A stretch of DNA of 61,560 nucleotides from an uncultured Aeromonadales bacterium. GTDB taxonomy: Bacteria; Pseudomonadota; Gammaproteobacteria; Enterobacterales; Succinivibrionaceae. A program made the translations under genes and the position numbers. This document shows positions 49,168 to 59,107 of the stretch, piece after piece. Each line of letters begins with the position of its first letter. Position 1 is the stretch's first letter. The stretch covers positions 1-61,560 of the forward strand of contig CACWLF010000006.1 in assembly GCA_902761645.1 (NCBI GenBank). The letters run 5' to 3'. The notes under the pieces are model-generated. The model did not search any database. It had not been told where the DNA came from and saw only the letters and a program-made list of their open reading frames with translations.

Positions 49168-50247
49168 TTACTGCTTAACAGCATCTTCCTTGTTATCCAA
49201 AGGTTCTTTAGCCAGTTCGGCTTTAATATCAACCTCATCTATAACAACAGGTTCAACTTTTTTATTAACCTCCTGAACGGTTTCCTTTGCAGTTTCCTTG
49301 ATTGTACTTTTAACTTCCTTAACCTCTTCCTTTACAGCTTCCTTTACTTCCTTGGCAGCATCTTTAACTTCTTCCTTTACAGTCGGTTTGGTTTCTGACT
49401 TAACTTCCTTGTGCTTAACATCCAGTAACTTAACATCAAAAATCAGTACGGAATTGGCAGGAATCATGCCGGTATCATGAGAACCGTATGCAAGTTCGCT
49501 TGGAATAAAGAATGTATATTCAGAACCGACTGACATTAACTGTAAACCTTCAGTCCAGCCTGGAATAACATTTGCCAGAGGGAATTCAATAGGCTGCTTA
49601 CCTTCGCCTGCATTTGAATCAAATACTGTACCGTCAATCAGTTTACCGGTATAAACAACTTTTACAATGTCTGTAGGGGCTTTAACCTTTTCACCGGTTC
49701 CTTCAACATTAACAATATACTGTAATCCGGAAGACGTTACCTTAACATTTTCCTTTTTGGCGTTCTGAGCAAGGAAATCCTTTCCCTTCTGAAGATTTTC
49801 GGAACTCTTCTTAGCAGCCTGTTCCTTTGCCTTCTTTTCAAACATTTCCTGGAATTTTTCCAGTTTCTCAATAGCCTGTTCTCTTGTTAATTTTGATTTT
49901 CCTTCAATTGCATCTACAAAACCTTCTTTAATCAAATCAGGATCAACAACGATTTCTAGTTTCTTGTTGGCATCAACAAAATTAGCCTTCAGATCAGAAC
50001 CAAGCATTGTTCCCAAAGCATAACTTGCATTCTTTTCCAGTGAGCCGAAATCCTTAACTTCCGCTGTCTCCTTAACATCTTTCTTTTCGCCGTCCTTTAC
50101 TGCATTATCGGATACAGCGGTACTCTTAACAGTCTGTTTTGCAGCAGGAGCTGCAGCATTTTTATTACCCTCGTCTCCGTCACATCCTGATAAAGCCAAA
50201 ACTACAGAAGCAGCCAGTAAAGAATATTTTAAACCTTTTAATAACAT
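49168..50247 (-). CDS. FKBP-type peptidyl-prolyl isomerase lipoprotein with charged repeat tail
   Basis: 359 residues. A lipoprotein signal (LALSGC, Cys about 23) is followed by an Ala-rich linker, an FKBP_N dimerisation domain (about 68-160) and an FKBP_C catalytic domain (GLQYIVNVEGTGEKVKAPTD to VLIFDVKLLDVK). The layout is that of FkpA or Mip periplasmic chaperones. An unusual tail of about 85 residues is made of Lys/Glu/Val repeats (VKEEVKDAAKEVKEAVKEE), likely a long helix that could reach into the cell wall. It is monocistronic. Confidence 0.9.
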   Translation of the reverse strand: MLLKGLKYSLLAASVVLALSGCDGDEGNKNAAAPAAKQTVKSTAVSDNAVKDGEKKDVKETAEVKDFGSLEKNASYALGTMLGSDLKANFVDANKKLEIVVDPDLIKEGFVDAIEGKSKLTREQAIEKLEKFQEMFEKKAKEQAAKKSSENLQKGKDFLAQNAKKENVKVTSSGLQYIVNVEGTGEKVKAPTDIVKVVYTGKLIDGTVFDSNAGEGKQPIEFPLANVIPGWTEGLQLMSVGSEYTFFIPSELAYGSHDTGMIPANSVLIFDVKLLDVKHKEVKSETKPTVKEEVKDAAKEVKEAVKEEVKEVKSTIKETAKETVQEVNKKVEPVVIDEVDIKAELAKEPLDNKEDAVKQ

Positions 50248-50453
50248 TTATTTCTCCAAAATAGTTATACTTTCAAACACAAAATCGCCGTATATTTTAG
50301 CACAAATTTATTGAACAAATACCTATGAAAAAAACTCAGAGGTAAGACCTGGTTCAAACTTTTCAGTTAATTTTAGGTCTTTATCAGCGCTGTCGTCTTA
50401 TGTTTGACAATATTACTCTTTACAACATCCGTGCTACGTTTTAAAATTTAACC

Positions 50454-50566
50454 ATATTCTCGAGGAGTGGTGCAAATCCATACCGGTGGTGAATTCAAGT
50501 CCACAAGCGCAAGCTGATAAGGTGAAAATCCTTAACCGACGGTATAGTCCGGATGATAGAGGATAT
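50454..50566 (+). ncRNA. FMN riboswitch (RFN element)
   Basis: Closing stem ATATTCTC (50454-50461) pairs with GAGGATAT (50559-50566). The conserved parts are AGGAGTGGTGCAAATCC, ACCGGTGGT, the CTGATAAGGTGAAAATCC region and ACCGACGGTATAGTCCGGATG. It heads the riboflavin operon and should repress it when FMN is high. One stem (from 50481) is short and replaced by GAATTCAAG. Confidence 0.93.
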
Positions 50567-50586
50567 TATCAATATACGAATACAGT

Positions 50587-50612
50587 ACAGTCTCGAAAAA
50601 CTGTCAGAGACT
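50587..50612 (+). promoter_or_regulatory. Expression platform of the FMN riboswitch
   Basis: Two hairpins exclude one another: ACAGT (50587-50591) with ACTGT (50600-50604), and AGTCTC (50589-50594) with GAGACT (50607-50612). No terminator T-run follows before ribE, so control of translation or long-range pairing is possible. Confidence 0.4.
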
Positions 50613-50703
50613 CGGCTGATTATTGTAAACTTCATTCCTCTCATACTCCGCTCCGAAAGTTTGCGCTCATTAATACTGCTTATATATATTAAGGAACAGA
50701 TGG

Positions 50704-51378
50704 ATGTTCACAGGAATAGTATCAGATTGCGGCATTGTAAAAAAAATATCCAATACCGGCGACAATAATTTTCAAATTACCGTTGGCACAACAAAGATGG
50801 ATTTATCAACCGTGAAAATCGGGGATTCAATTGCAACCAACGGTGTCTGTCTGACGGTAACACAACTAATGGATAATTGTTTTACAGCAGATATTTCGCA
50901 CGAAACATACCACTGCACCAATCTCTGTTCATTAACAGTCGGAAGTACTGTGCATCTTGAAAAAGCACTGCAGGTAAGCGAACGTTTGGACGGACATATA
51001 GTAACCGGTCACGTTGACGGCATAGGAGAACTTCTGGCAATCGAAAATCATGGAAAGTCAACCGACTTTATCATTCAGATACCGGAAGAGTTAAGCAGAT
51101 ACGTTACAAAAAAAGGTTCAATAGCGGCAGACGGCATTTCTCTGACTGTAAATGATTTACCGGCAGAAAATCACATAAGACTGACAATAATACCGCACAC
51201 CGTAAACAATACCAATATACGGAACTGGCAAACAGGACAGAAGATCAATATCGAAGTGGATCTTCTTGCGCGATACATAGAAAGGCTGTTAAATTTTTCT
51301 GACAGCACCGACAGGCAGACGGCAAATAATGCACAGGAACTGACCTACGAGACATTGTTAAAGAATAATTTTATATAA
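50704..51378 (+). CDS. ribE: Riboflavin synthase alpha chain
   Basis: 224 residues with two lumazine-binding barrels. The N-terminus MFTGIVSDCGIVKKI is diagnostic, with IATNGVCLTVTQL and the second-domain AADGISLTVNDL. It converts two lumazines to riboflavin. SD AAGGA at 50690-50694. It is the first gene of the riboswitch-controlled operon. Confidence 0.95.
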   Translation: MFTGIVSDCGIVKKISNTGDNNFQITVGTTKMDLSTVKIGDSIATNGVCLTVTQLMDNCFTADISHETYHCTNLCSLTVGSTVHLEKALQVSERLDGHIVTGHVDGIGELLAIENHGKSTDFIIQIPEELSRYVTKKGSIAADGISLTVNDLPAENHIRLTIIPHTVNNTNIRNWQTGQKINIEVDLLARYIERLLNFSDSTDRQTANNAQELTYETLLKNNFI

Positions 51379-51395
51379 AATAAAGAAGGCAAAAT

Positions 51396-52529
51396 ATGAA
51401 TATCAGTTCAACAGAAGAAATTATTGAAGAATTTCGTCTTGGTCACATGGTAGTAGTAATGGATGATGAAGATCGCGAAAACGAAGGCGATATAATAATC
51501 CCTGCGACCGCGTGTACCGCTGAATCTATTAATTTTATGGCTCAGTACGGCAGAGGTTTAATCTGTCTTGCTCTAAGCAGACAACGCTGCAACCAGTTGA
51601 ATCTGCATCTTATGGTGGACAAGAACAGAGCTCCATTTTCAACAGCCTTCACCTACAGTATTGAAGCGGCAACCGGAGTTACTACAGGTATATCCGCAGC
51701 AGATCGCGCCCGTACTGTACAGGTTGCCGTTGCTCCTGACGCCAAACCTACCGATATAGTACAACCTGGTCACATGTTTCCGCTGATGGCTCTTGACGGT
51801 GGAGTTCTGGTAAGGACCGGTCATACTGAAGCGTCAACTGACTTTGCCCGACTGGCAGGACTGGAGCCGGCAGCAGTAATATGCGAAATCATGAATGAAG
51901 ACGGTTCCATGGCGCGTCGCAGCGATTTGGAAAAATTCTGTGAATACCATAATTTAAAACTTGGTACCGTTGCCAATTTAGTTGAATACAGAATGACTCA
52001 CGAAACAACGGTTAATCAGATCAGCTGCTGTGATTTTCCGACCGAATTCGGTAATTTCAAGATGGTTACATTCCAGGATTCAATTGATAAACAGATTCAC
52101 TTTGCTCTGATCCACGGAGATATAGCAAAACACCCTTCTCCGCTTGTTCGTGTTCATTTGAACGACTACTTCAGCGACGTTCTGTGTTCAGACCGCAGTC
52201 GCAAACAGTCATTTTCCATTCATGATTCCCTGAAATACATTTCACAGAACACAGGTGTTGTTCTGGTACTGAACAATCACATAGGAAATGATACACTGCT
52301 GCAGACAGTAAAGAAGTTTGAACAGGAGGATCAGGCAAAGACACAGAATGGAAGTCAGCCTACAGCTCCTCGTGTTTCCTCAAACAAACCGTCAAAGAGA
52401 GTTGGTCTTGGTTCACAGATACTGAAGAAACTGGGAATCAAGCATATGAGAATTCTGTCAACTCAGACTAAATATCACGGATTATCAGGATACGGATTGA
52501 TTATCGATCAGGTTATAAACAAGATTTAA
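51396..52529 (+). CDS. ribBX: DHBP synthase with degenerate GTP cyclohydrolase II domain (RibBX)
   Basis: 377 residues. The N-terminal DHBP synthase (1-205) is complete: [24 protein letters not shown] and the GSMARRSDL segment. The C-terminal RibA-like domain has lost the zinc cysteines. The expected ECLTGDvfgSlRCDCG reads [15 protein letters not shown] (about residue 250). It should therefore make only the dihydroxybutanone phosphate. Such hybrids are known in gammaproteobacteria as RibBX, where the second domain is not a cyclohydrolase. A true ribA must be elsewhere. Confidence 0.92.
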   Translation: MNISSTEEIIEEFRLGHMVVVMDDEDRENEGDIIIPATACTAESINFMAQYGRGLICLALSRQRCNQLNLHLMVDKNRAPFSTAFTYSIEAATGVTTGISAADRARTVQVAVAPDAKPTDIVQPGHMFPLMALDGGVLVRTGHTEASTDFARLAGLEPAAVICEIMNEDGSMARRSDLEKFCEYHNLKLGTVANLVEYRMTHETTVNQISCCDFPTEFGNFKMVTFQDSIDKQIHFALIHGDIAKHPSPLVRVHLNDYFSDVLCSDRSRKQSFSIHDSLKYISQNTGVVLVLNNHIGNDTLLQTVKKFEQEDQAKTQNGSQPTAPRVSSNKPSKRVGLGSQILKKLGIKHMRILSTQTKYHGLSGYGLIIDQVINKI

Positions 52530-52563
52530 GAAAACATTAACAAGTTTTAACAAGAGGTTTAAA

Positions 52564-53031
52564 ATGCAGATTATTGAAGGTAACTTAGTAGCTAAAAACG
52601 CACATATTGCAATCGTTGTTTCAAGATTCAACAGCTTTATAAATGAACATCTGCTTTCAGGTGCACTGGATGTACTGAAAAGACAGGGTGAGGTGGACGA
52701 TAACAATATTACTGTTGTAAGAGTACCGGGTGCGATAGAGGTTCCACTGACAGTTAAAAAACTGGCAAAAACCCAAAAATTCGATGCAATCATTGCTTTA
52801 GGCTGCGTAATCCGCGGTGCAACATATCACTTTGAAATTGTTGCAAACGAAAGTGCAAAGGGATTAACCCAGGTAATGCTTGAAAATGATATTCCTGTTG
52901 CTTTTGGTATATTAACAACTGATAATATAGATCAAGCAGTACAAAGAGCTGGCTCAAAGGCAGGAAACAAGGGAGCGGAAGCAGCTTTAAGTGCCCTGGA
53001 AATGATTAATGTACTACAACAAATTCAATAG
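52564..53031 (+). CDS. ribH: 6,7-dimethyl-8-ribityllumazine synthase
   Basis: 155 residues, full length. It has [32 protein letters not shown] and the [17 protein letters not shown] region with catalytic His. It joins the ribulose-derived C4 unit to the pyrimidine. It is the third gene of the riboflavin operon. Confidence 0.95.
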   Translation: MQIIEGNLVAKNAHIAIVVSRFNSFINEHLLSGALDVLKRQGEVDDNNITVVRVPGAIEVPLTVKKLAKTQKFDAIIALGCVIRGATYHFEIVANESAKGLTQVMLENDIPVAFGILTTDNIDQAVQRAGSKAGNKGAEAALSALEMINVLQQIQ

Positions 53032-53039
53032 GATCCTAA

Positions 53040-53483
53040 ATGACAGAAGAAAAAAAGGTTTCACACAAGCCATATGAAAGACATAATGCCCGACAGATGG
53101 CATTGCAGGCAATTTACGAATGGCAAATGGCTAAAAATGACGTGGAAACTATGATTGAACAATTTCTCGAATCAAATAAAAAGAAAGTTGATTTGGACTA
53201 TTTCAGTTATTTGGTTTTAGGCGTAACCAATCACACCAAGGAACTTGACGATAAGTTCTCTCCATATATTTCAAATCGTACCCTTGATCAGCTGGATCAG
53301 GTGGATAAAGCAATTCTTCGCATTGCATGCTATGAACTTCTTTTTAATAAACAGCTGGACTATAAAATTGCAATCAATGAAGCAATTGAACTGGCAAAGA
53401 CATATGCTGCAGAAGACAGTCACAAATTTGTGAATGGGGTTCTGGACAAGATTGTAAAAAACGATCTTCAGAAGAAAAATTAA
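53040..53483 (+). CDS. nusB: Transcription antitermination factor NusB
   Basis: 147 residues, all helical. ARQMALQAIYEWQM at the N-terminus and LRIACYELLF, INEAIELAKTYA and KFVNGVLDKI at the C-terminus match NusB, which binds boxA of rRNA leaders with S10. It follows ribH by 8 bases, the standard ribH-nusB-thiL order. Confidence 0.95.
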   Translation: MTEEKKVSHKPYERHNARQMALQAIYEWQMAKNDVETMIEQFLESNKKKVDLDYFSYLVLGVTNHTKELDDKFSPYISNRTLDQLDQVDKAILRIACYELLFNKQLDYKIAINEAIELAKTYAAEDSHKFVNGVLDKIVKNDLQKKN

Positions 53484-53497
53484 TTTCAAAATAACGC

Positions 53498-54457
53498 ATG
53501 AATGAATTTGAAATTATAAAAAGGTATTTTCAACGAAAAATTGATGATCCTGATTTAAAGCTTGGCATAGGTGATGACTGTGCCATTTTTAATTTTGGCA
53601 GCAATAATGTTGCGGTTACTACCGATACTCTTGTAGAAGGAGTTCACTTCTTTCCAGATGTGGAACCTCATGCACTTGGTTACAAGTCCTTGGCCGTTAA
53701 CATTTCAGATCTGGCAGCCATGGGTGCTGTTCCAAGATATTTCACACTTGCCATGACAATACCGGAATATAATCAGCAGTTTCTGGAACAGTTTACTCAT
53801 GGTCTGTTTGAAATAGCCAATCGGCATCAGATCAGACTTATAGGCGGAGACACCACCCGCGGTCCTCTTTCCATTACCATCACAGCCATCGGCGAAATTT
53901 CGCACGGAAAAGAAATTACCAGACACAAAGCAAAGATTGGCGATGATATCTATGTATCCGGAGATCTGGGCGGAGCCGCGCTTGCCGTATTTTTAAAATC
54001 CAATCAGACTCATTTGAATGATCAGTATTTGGAAATTGAGGCCTTTAAACGCCTTGAATATCCGATTCCAAGGGTAAATCTTGGTCTTAAGCTTGTGGGG
54101 ATTGCCAGTTCAATGCTTGACCTGTCTGACGGTTTAAGCTCGGATCTGGAACACATCGTCAGATTGTCAAATGTCGGTGCAATAATAGATTTGGACTTGA
54201 TACCGTATTCGCAGAGCCTGTATGAAATAGACATGTTGAACAGGATAAATATGGCCATATCGGGCGGAGATGATTATGAATTGTGTTTTACATCCGATCC
54301 GGAAAACAGGGAAGCAATAAGCAAACTGTCAACCGAGTTGAATATACCTGTTACAATAATAGGTTCAATTACTGATAACATCGGAAATATCTGCTATCAC
54401 ATGAAAGGTATGCCTTTTGAACTTCACACTAAAGGTTATAACCACTTTACCGATTAA
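53498..54457 (+). CDS. thiL: Thiamine-monophosphate kinase
   Basis: 319 residues. GIGDDCAIF near residue 23, TTDTLVEGVHF, NISDLAAMGA, GGDTTRGPLSI and the C-terminal GGDDYELCFT match ThiL, which makes thiamine diphosphate. It ends the riboflavin operon; pgpA, often next, is absent. Confidence 0.96.
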   Translation: MNEFEIIKRYFQRKIDDPDLKLGIGDDCAIFNFGSNNVAVTTDTLVEGVHFFPDVEPHALGYKSLAVNISDLAAMGAVPRYFTLAMTIPEYNQQFLEQFTHGLFEIANRHQIRLIGGDTTRGPLSITITAIGEISHGKEITRHKAKIGDDIYVSGDLGGAALAVFLKSNQTHLNDQYLEIEAFKRLEYPIPRVNLGLKLVGIASSMLDLSDGLSSDLEHIVRLSNVGAIIDLDLIPYSQSLYEIDMLNRINMAISGGDDYELCFTSDPENREAISKLSTELNIPVTIIGSITDNIGNICYHMKGMPFELHTKGYNHFTD

Positions 54458-54488
54458 AAACTCCGGCAATCTTGAAAAATTCCGGAGT
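54456..54488 (-). terminator. Terminator after slyX
   Basis: On the minus strand CTCCGG pairs with CCGGAG around a loop and a T5 run follows. It also lies just after thiL. Confidence 0.65.
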
Positions 54489-54522
54489 GTCTTCAGATTG
54501 ATTTTCAGCATTGCATAAAATA

Positions 54523-54744
54523 TTAATAATGCGGAGGTGGAGTTTCCTCGCTTGGCAATGCCACATTGGAGCCAACCACATCTTTCAGTTTACCATGCAA
54601 GAAACGAATCTCTCTTTTTAAGTTTTCAATAACGATCTGCTGATTGGCCATCTCCGAACTTAACTGTTCAATTGTATATTCATTAAAGGAAATCTTGGTT
54701 TCCAGTTCTGTTATTCTTGCTTCCAGTTCCTGCTGTTCACTCAT
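54523..54744 (-). CDS. slyX: SlyX family protein
   Basis: 73 residues from the ATG at 54744. A continuous coiled coil (about 1-53) and the conserved end PPPHY identify SlyX. Its role is unknown in the family. It is encoded 24 bases after ribD and likely ends the nrdR-ribD-slyX unit. Confidence 0.9.
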   Translation of the reverse strand: MSEQQELEARITELETKISFNEYTIEQLSSEMANQQIVIENLKREIRFLHGKLKDVVGSNVALPSEETPPPHY

Positions 54745-54768
54745 TTGCAATTCCCGACATCAAACCTG

Positions 54769-55896
54769 TTAAACTTTATCCGTATTAAGAATTATTTTTA
54801 AATCTGTACCGATCTTTTCGAACTTCTCAAACGAAAACACCGGAATTTCACTCATACTTGAATAATTACCCAGCTTATTCATATGAACGGCATATTCACC
54901 CAGAAGTTTTGGTGCCATATATATTATATATTCATTGTACAGATGCTGCTTAACAAGAGAACCGGCCAGACCTGCTCCGGCCTCAACCCATAAATCATTT
55001 ATATTGTATTTAGCAGCCAGTAATCGGAACAACGGCTTAAGATCTTCGTCTGTGCCGTCATTTACAATAATCACGCAGTTTTCCGGATATCTCTGGGATA
55101 ACCTTGCCGTTGGAGATACTGCTATAAAAACCCTTCTGCTCTTCTCTGAAAAGATTTTTGAAGAAACCGGAACCCTTGCCTGAGAATCCAGCACAACCAG
55201 ATCAGGCTGACGGATTTCCTCTGCAGGATATATTTTTAGTATATCCTCAGAAATTTCGTTGCGACGTACAGTCATTGCCGGATCATCTGCAATAACTGTC
55301 CTTGAAGTGGTTAGTATTGCACAGCTTCTGGCACGGCAGTTCTGAACATCCCTGCGGGCTTCCTCGCATGTGATCCACTTGCTGATCCCGTTGCCGAGCG
55401 CTATTCCGCCATCCATACTTGCCGCCTGTTTTATTCTTACAAACGGCAGTCCGTTTCGCATGCGCCACAAAAAACTTTTATTGATCAACTCAGCCTGCTC
55501 CTCAAGAATGCCGCAGTCAACCTTTATACCAGCATTCTGAAGAATTTTAAATCCGTTTCCGGAAACCAGCGGATTGGGATCTTTCATGGCAGCGACCACT
55601 CTGGCCACACCGGCGTCAACCAAAGCTTTGGCACAGGGAGGAGTTCTGCCGTAATGGGAGCACGGTTCAAGTGTCACATAGACGGTAGCACCCTCTGCAC
55701 TCTCTCCGTTATCCCGGGCATTCTGCAACGCATTTACTTCGGCATGTCCGGTACCGGCCCTGATGTGAAACCCTTGTCCGATTACACGTTCTTCCCTGAC
55801 AATCACGCAGCCTACACACGGATTCGGAGATGCTGTATACTGACCAAGCACAGCAAGATCCAGAGCTTTGCGCATCCAGAATTCATCATTGTACAT
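54769..55896 (-). CDS. ribD: Bifunctional riboflavin deaminase/reductase RibD
   Basis: 375 residues. The zinc deaminase domain has HAEVNALQ and PCSHYGRTPPCAKAL. The reductase domain begins FVRIKQAASMDGGIALGNG. It performs two steps of riboflavin synthesis after GTP cyclohydrolase II. It is separated from the riboswitch operon and follows nrdR by 3 bases, the common order. Confidence 0.95.
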   Translation of the reverse strand: MYNDEFWMRKALDLAVLGQYTASPNPCVGCVIVREERVIGQGFHIRAGTGHAEVNALQNARDNGESAEGATVYVTLEPCSHYGRTPPCAKALVDAGVARVVAAMKDPNPLVSGNGFKILQNAGIKVDCGILEEQAELINKSFLWRMRNGLPFVRIKQAASMDGGIALGNGISKWITCEEARRDVQNCRARSCAILTTSRTVIADDPAMTVRRNEISEDILKIYPAEEIRQPDLVVLDSQARVPVSSKIFSEKSRRVFIAVSPTARLSQRYPENCVIIVNDGTDEDLKPLFRLLAAKYNINDLWVEAGAGLAGSLVKQHLYNEYIIYMAPKLLGEYAVHMNKLGNYSSMSEIPVFSFEKFEKIGTDLKIILNTDKV

Positions 55897-55899
55897 GAA

Positions 55900-56349
55900 T
55901 TATTTTCCTAATTTGGCAATTTCATCGCCAAAATCACGAACGTCTGCAAAACGACGATATACAGAAGCAAATCGAACATATGCAACCTCGTCCAGCTTTT
56001 TAAGTTCATCCATTACGAATTCACCTATACGGTTGGATTCAATTTCCCGTTCTCCTGTAGCACGGATGCGCGACTCGATTCTGCTGATGCTCTCTTCGAT
56101 TTTGTCCACATCAACAGGTCGTTTCTCCAGTGCCTTGATAATTCCTGCCTTCAATTTTTCCCTGTTAAAATCCTCACGGGCATTATCCTTTTTTACTACC
56201 CGTGGCAACACCAGTTCCGCCGTTTCAAACGTAGTAAAACGTTCATGGCATACCACACACTCGCGGCGGCGGCGAACCTGATTCCCTTCGGCAACCAAAC
56301 GAGAATCTATAACCTTTGAATCGGCAGCATTACAAAACGGACAATGCAT
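55900..56349 (-). CDS. nrdR: Ribonucleotide reductase repressor NrdR
   Basis: 149 residues from the ATG at 56349, which has GGAG upstream and gives the family start [17 protein letters not shown]. The zinc ribbon (CPFC and CVVCHERF) is followed by an ATP-cone domain ([19 protein letters not shown]). It represses nrd operons when dATP is high. Confidence 0.95.
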   Translation of the reverse strand: MHCPFCNAADSKVIDSRLVAEGNQVRRRRECVVCHERFTTFETAELVLPRVVKKDNAREDFNREKLKAGIIKALEKRPVDVDKIEESISRIESRIRATGEREIESNRIGEFVMDELKKLDEVAYVRFASVYRRFADVRDFGDEIAKLGK

Positions 56350-56365
56350 ATATATCTCCAAATAT

Positions 56366-56396
56366 AAAAGCTCCTTAACCTCACGATTAAGAAGCT
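56366..56396 (-). terminator. Terminator between glyA and nrdR
   Basis: On the minus strand AGCTTCTTAA pairs with TTAAGGAGCT (one mismatch) and is followed by TTTATATTT. Since nrdR follows, it separates the two units. Confidence 0.7.
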
Positions 56397-56432
56397 ATAA
56401 TTAAAATAAAACTTTATTTATATATACTGTAA

Positions 56433-57695
56433 TTAGTCTACATAAACAGGGAATTTATTGCACAAATCTACTACTTTTGCCTTAATTTCAGCAATCTTTC
56501 CTTCATCTGTGTAGTTATCTAAAACGTCACACATCCAAGTAGCAATCTGTTTAGCCTCCTGTTCCTTCATACCGCGACGGGTAATTGAAGGAGTACCTAC
56601 ACGCAAGCCTGAGGTAACAAAAGGTTTGCGGGGATCGTTTGGCACGGCATTCTTGTTAACAGTGATGTTCGCCTTGCCTAGAGCTTCCTCGGCATCCTTA
56701 CCTGATAATTCTCTGCCGATTAAATCAACAAGGAATAAATGGTTATGAGTACCGCCGGAAACAATCTTGTATCCGCGCTCAATAAATACATTAACCATTG
56801 TTTCAGCATTTTTCACAACCTGCTTCATCATTTCCTTGAATTCAGGAGACATGGCTTCCTTGAATGCCACAGCCTTGGCAGCAATAATATGCATCAAAGG
56901 ACCGCCCTGACCTGTAGGGAAAATTGCTGAATTCAGTTTTTTGTGAAGATCCGGATCGTCAATAGCGGATAAAATCAGACCGCCGCGAGGACCTGCAAGA
57001 GTCTTGTGAGTGGTTGTGGTTACAACGTGAGCATATGGCAGAGGGCTTGGATAGCAACCTGCTGCAATCAGACCGGCAACGTGTGCCATATCAACGAAAA
57101 GGTACGCACCTACAGAATCAGCGATTTCACGCATTTTTTTCCAGTCAACCACACCGGAATAAGCGGAGAAACCTGCAACGATAACCTTTGGCTTACATTC
57201 ATTTGCCAGTTTCTGAACTTCATTGTAGTCAATCACGCCGTCATCATTCACACCGTACTGTACAGAATTATAGAACTTGCCGGAGAAACTAACCTTTGCA
57301 CCGTGAGTCAAATGACCGCCGTGAGCCAGGCTCATGCCCATGATGGTATCGCCAGGATTTGCCAAAGCCGCATAAACAGCAGCGTTTGCCTGTGATCCTG
57401 AGTGAGGCTGAACATTAGCATATACTGCACCGAACAATTCCTTGGCTCTTTCGATTGCCAGCGTTTCAACCTTGTCTACGTATTCGCAGCCGCCGTAATA
57501 TCTCTTTCCAGGATATCCTTCGGCATACTTGTTGGTTAACTGAGAACCCTGAGCTTCCATTACACGAGGACTTGCATAGTTTTCTGAAGCAATAAGCTCG
57601 ATATGTTCTTCCTGTCTTTTGTTTTCTTCCAAAATTGCTGCATAAAGATCTTTATCAAAAGACTCAATATTCATTTGGCTTTTATTCATCGCCAT
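56433..57695 (-). CDS. glyA: Serine hydroxymethyltransferase
   Basis: 420 residues. PLP Lys lies in [16 protein letters not shown]. Also seen are [30 protein letters not shown] and the [11 protein letters not shown] region. It links serine, glycine and one-carbon folate metabolism. GGAG 9 bases before the ATG supports the start. Confidence 0.97.
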   Translation of the reverse strand: MAMNKSQMNIESFDKDLYAAILEENKRQEEHIELIASENYASPRVMEAQGSQLTNKYAEGYPGKRYYGGCEYVDKVETLAIERAKELFGAVYANVQPHSGSQANAAVYAALANPGDTIMGMSLAHGGHLTHGAKVSFSGKFYNSVQYGVNDDGVIDYNEVQKLANECKPKVIVAGFSAYSGVVDWKKMREIADSVGAYLFVDMAHVAGLIAAGCYPSPLPYAHVVTTTTHKTLAGPRGGLILSAIDDPDLHKKLNSAIFPTGQGGPLMHIIAAKAVAFKEAMSPEFKEMMKQVVKNAETMVNVFIERGYKIVSGGTHNHLFLVDLIGRELSGKDAEEALGKANITVNKNAVPNDPRKPFVTSGLRVGTPSITRRGMKEQEAKQIATWMCDVLDNYTDEGKIAEIKAKVVDLCNKFPVYVD

Positions 57696-57756
57696 TTACT
57701 AGTTCTCCAAAATAATTCAAAATACTAAATATAGTTTGATTTTAACATTAATTAGT

Positions 57757-57790
57757 GTTCGATTTCACATTATTTAGTTCAAATCACATT
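57757..57790 (-). promoter_or_regulatory. Direct repeats in the glyA promoter region
   Basis: GTTCGATTTCACATT (57757-57771) and GTTCAAATCACATT (57777-57790) repeat at about 20 bases, and the first overlaps the likely -35 of a promoter with TAAAAT. They may bind a regulator. The remaining gap to 58106 is very AT-rich with no other clear feature apart from a TATAAT at 58052-58057 before aroQ. Confidence 0.4.
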
Positions 57791-58106
57791 GTTTTTGCAT
57801 GATACCGGCAATTTATTGATTAAGAAATAAACAACATTTTAAAACACGATGCTGCGGCATATCAATTGTATATCCAGCATGTTTACAAGTGTACAATTTA
57901 TATACAGATTATGATTAAATCCTACAAAAAATTTCAATAATAATTCATATAAAAATTCCACTAAAAGTTACTTTTTTGCTATTTTTTGATAAAAAAAACG
58001 AAAATAATCATGTTTTTATTAAAAAACTATAGAAAATGCTCAATTAATACTTATAATAGAGAAAATCATTAAAAAAATAGCAATTTTCATCGATACGGAA
58101 GCGCGA

Positions 58107-58553
58107 ATGGAAACAAAAAAAATTCTGGTATTAAACGGACCTAATCTTAATCTTCTAGGAAAAAGGGAACCAGAAATTTATGGTTATCAAACCCTTGACG
58201 ATATTCTGAACAATCTGAAAAAAATTTCCGTGGAATTGAACGTATTGCTTGAAACTTTCCAGTCTAATGCCGAATTTCAGATTATAGATAAAATTCATGA
58301 TGCCATGGGCAAAATCGATTTCATACTGATCAATCCTGCGGCATTTACTCACACAAGCGTTGCCATACGCGACGCACTTTTAGGTGTCCACATTCCTTTC
58401 ATCGAAATTCATTTATCAAACGTTCATGCAAGAGAAAGCTTCAGGCATCATTCTTTTCTGTCTGACGTTGCAGTAGGCGTGATTTGTGGATTCGGCAGCG
58501 ACGGTTATGAATTTGCACTGCGTAAGGCAGTCAGATTACTGAATAATAAATAA
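58107..58553 (+). CDS. aroQ: 3-dehydroquinate dehydratase, type II
   Basis: A 148-residue dodecameric enzyme. [19 protein letters not shown] has the catalytic Tyr, [17 protein letters not shown] follows, and [17 protein letters not shown] holds catalytic His. It performs the third step of the shikimate pathway. It precedes accB, the common gammaproteobacterial order. Confidence 0.96.
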   Translation: METKKILVLNGPNLNLLGKREPEIYGYQTLDDILNNLKKISVELNVLLETFQSNAEFQIIDKIHDAMGKIDFILINPAAFTHTSVAIRDALLGVHIPFIEIHLSNVHARESFRHHSFLSDVAVGVICGFGSDGYEFALRKAVRLLNNK

Positions 58554-58612
58554 TAATTAGGATGTAACAATGTTTGTTACAGGAAGTTTTACATTTTTTT
58601 AAGAGAGTAGCT

Positions 58613-59092
58613 ATGAATATAGATATCCGCCAAATCAAACGTTTAATCGAAATAGTTGAAGAATCAACAATTGATGAATTGGAACTTAAAGAAGGCGAAG
58701 AAAGCATTCGAGTTAGTCGTAACAAAGCAGCTGTAGTGGCACCTGTAGCTCAGGCTCCTATTGCACAGACATTTATTCCTCAGAGCCAGCCTGCTCCTGC
58801 TGTTAATGCACCTGTTCAGGAAACCCCGTCTGCTCCGCAGACTGCTCCTATGGCTAGCGGTCACAAACTGCTGTCCCCTATGGTTGGAACCTTCTACCGT
58901 TCATCAAGTCCGGATGCAAAACCGTTTGTTGAAGAAGGTCAGAGTGTTAAAATTGGTGATCCGATGTGCATTGTAGAAGCCATGAAGATGATGAATCAGA
59001 TCACTGCAGATAAAGCCGGTGTGGTAAAACAAATTCTTGTACAGAACGGAGATGCGGTTGAATTCGAACAACCATTATTCATTATAGAGTAG
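58613..59092 (+). CDS. accB: Biotin carboxyl carrier protein
   Basis: 159 residues from the ATG at 58613, supported by AAGAGAG. The N-terminal dimerisation part is followed by a Pro/Ala/Gln linker (about 45-80) and the biotinyl domain with EAMKMMNQI, in which the central Lys is biotinylated. It is part of acetyl-CoA carboxylase. Confidence 0.96.
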   Translation: MNIDIRQIKRLIEIVEESTIDELELKEGEESIRVSRNKAAVVAPVAQAPIAQTFIPQSQPAPAVNAPVQETPSAPQTAPMASGHKLLSPMVGTFYRSSSPDAKPFVEEGQSVKIGDPMCIVEAMKMMNQITADKAGVVKQILVQNGDAVEFEQPLFIIE

Positions 59093-59107
59093 TAACGGAG
59101 ATATTTC

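Noticed and set aside
50486-50692. Short frames within the ribE leader
   Set aside because: They lie inside the FMN aptamer and its platform.
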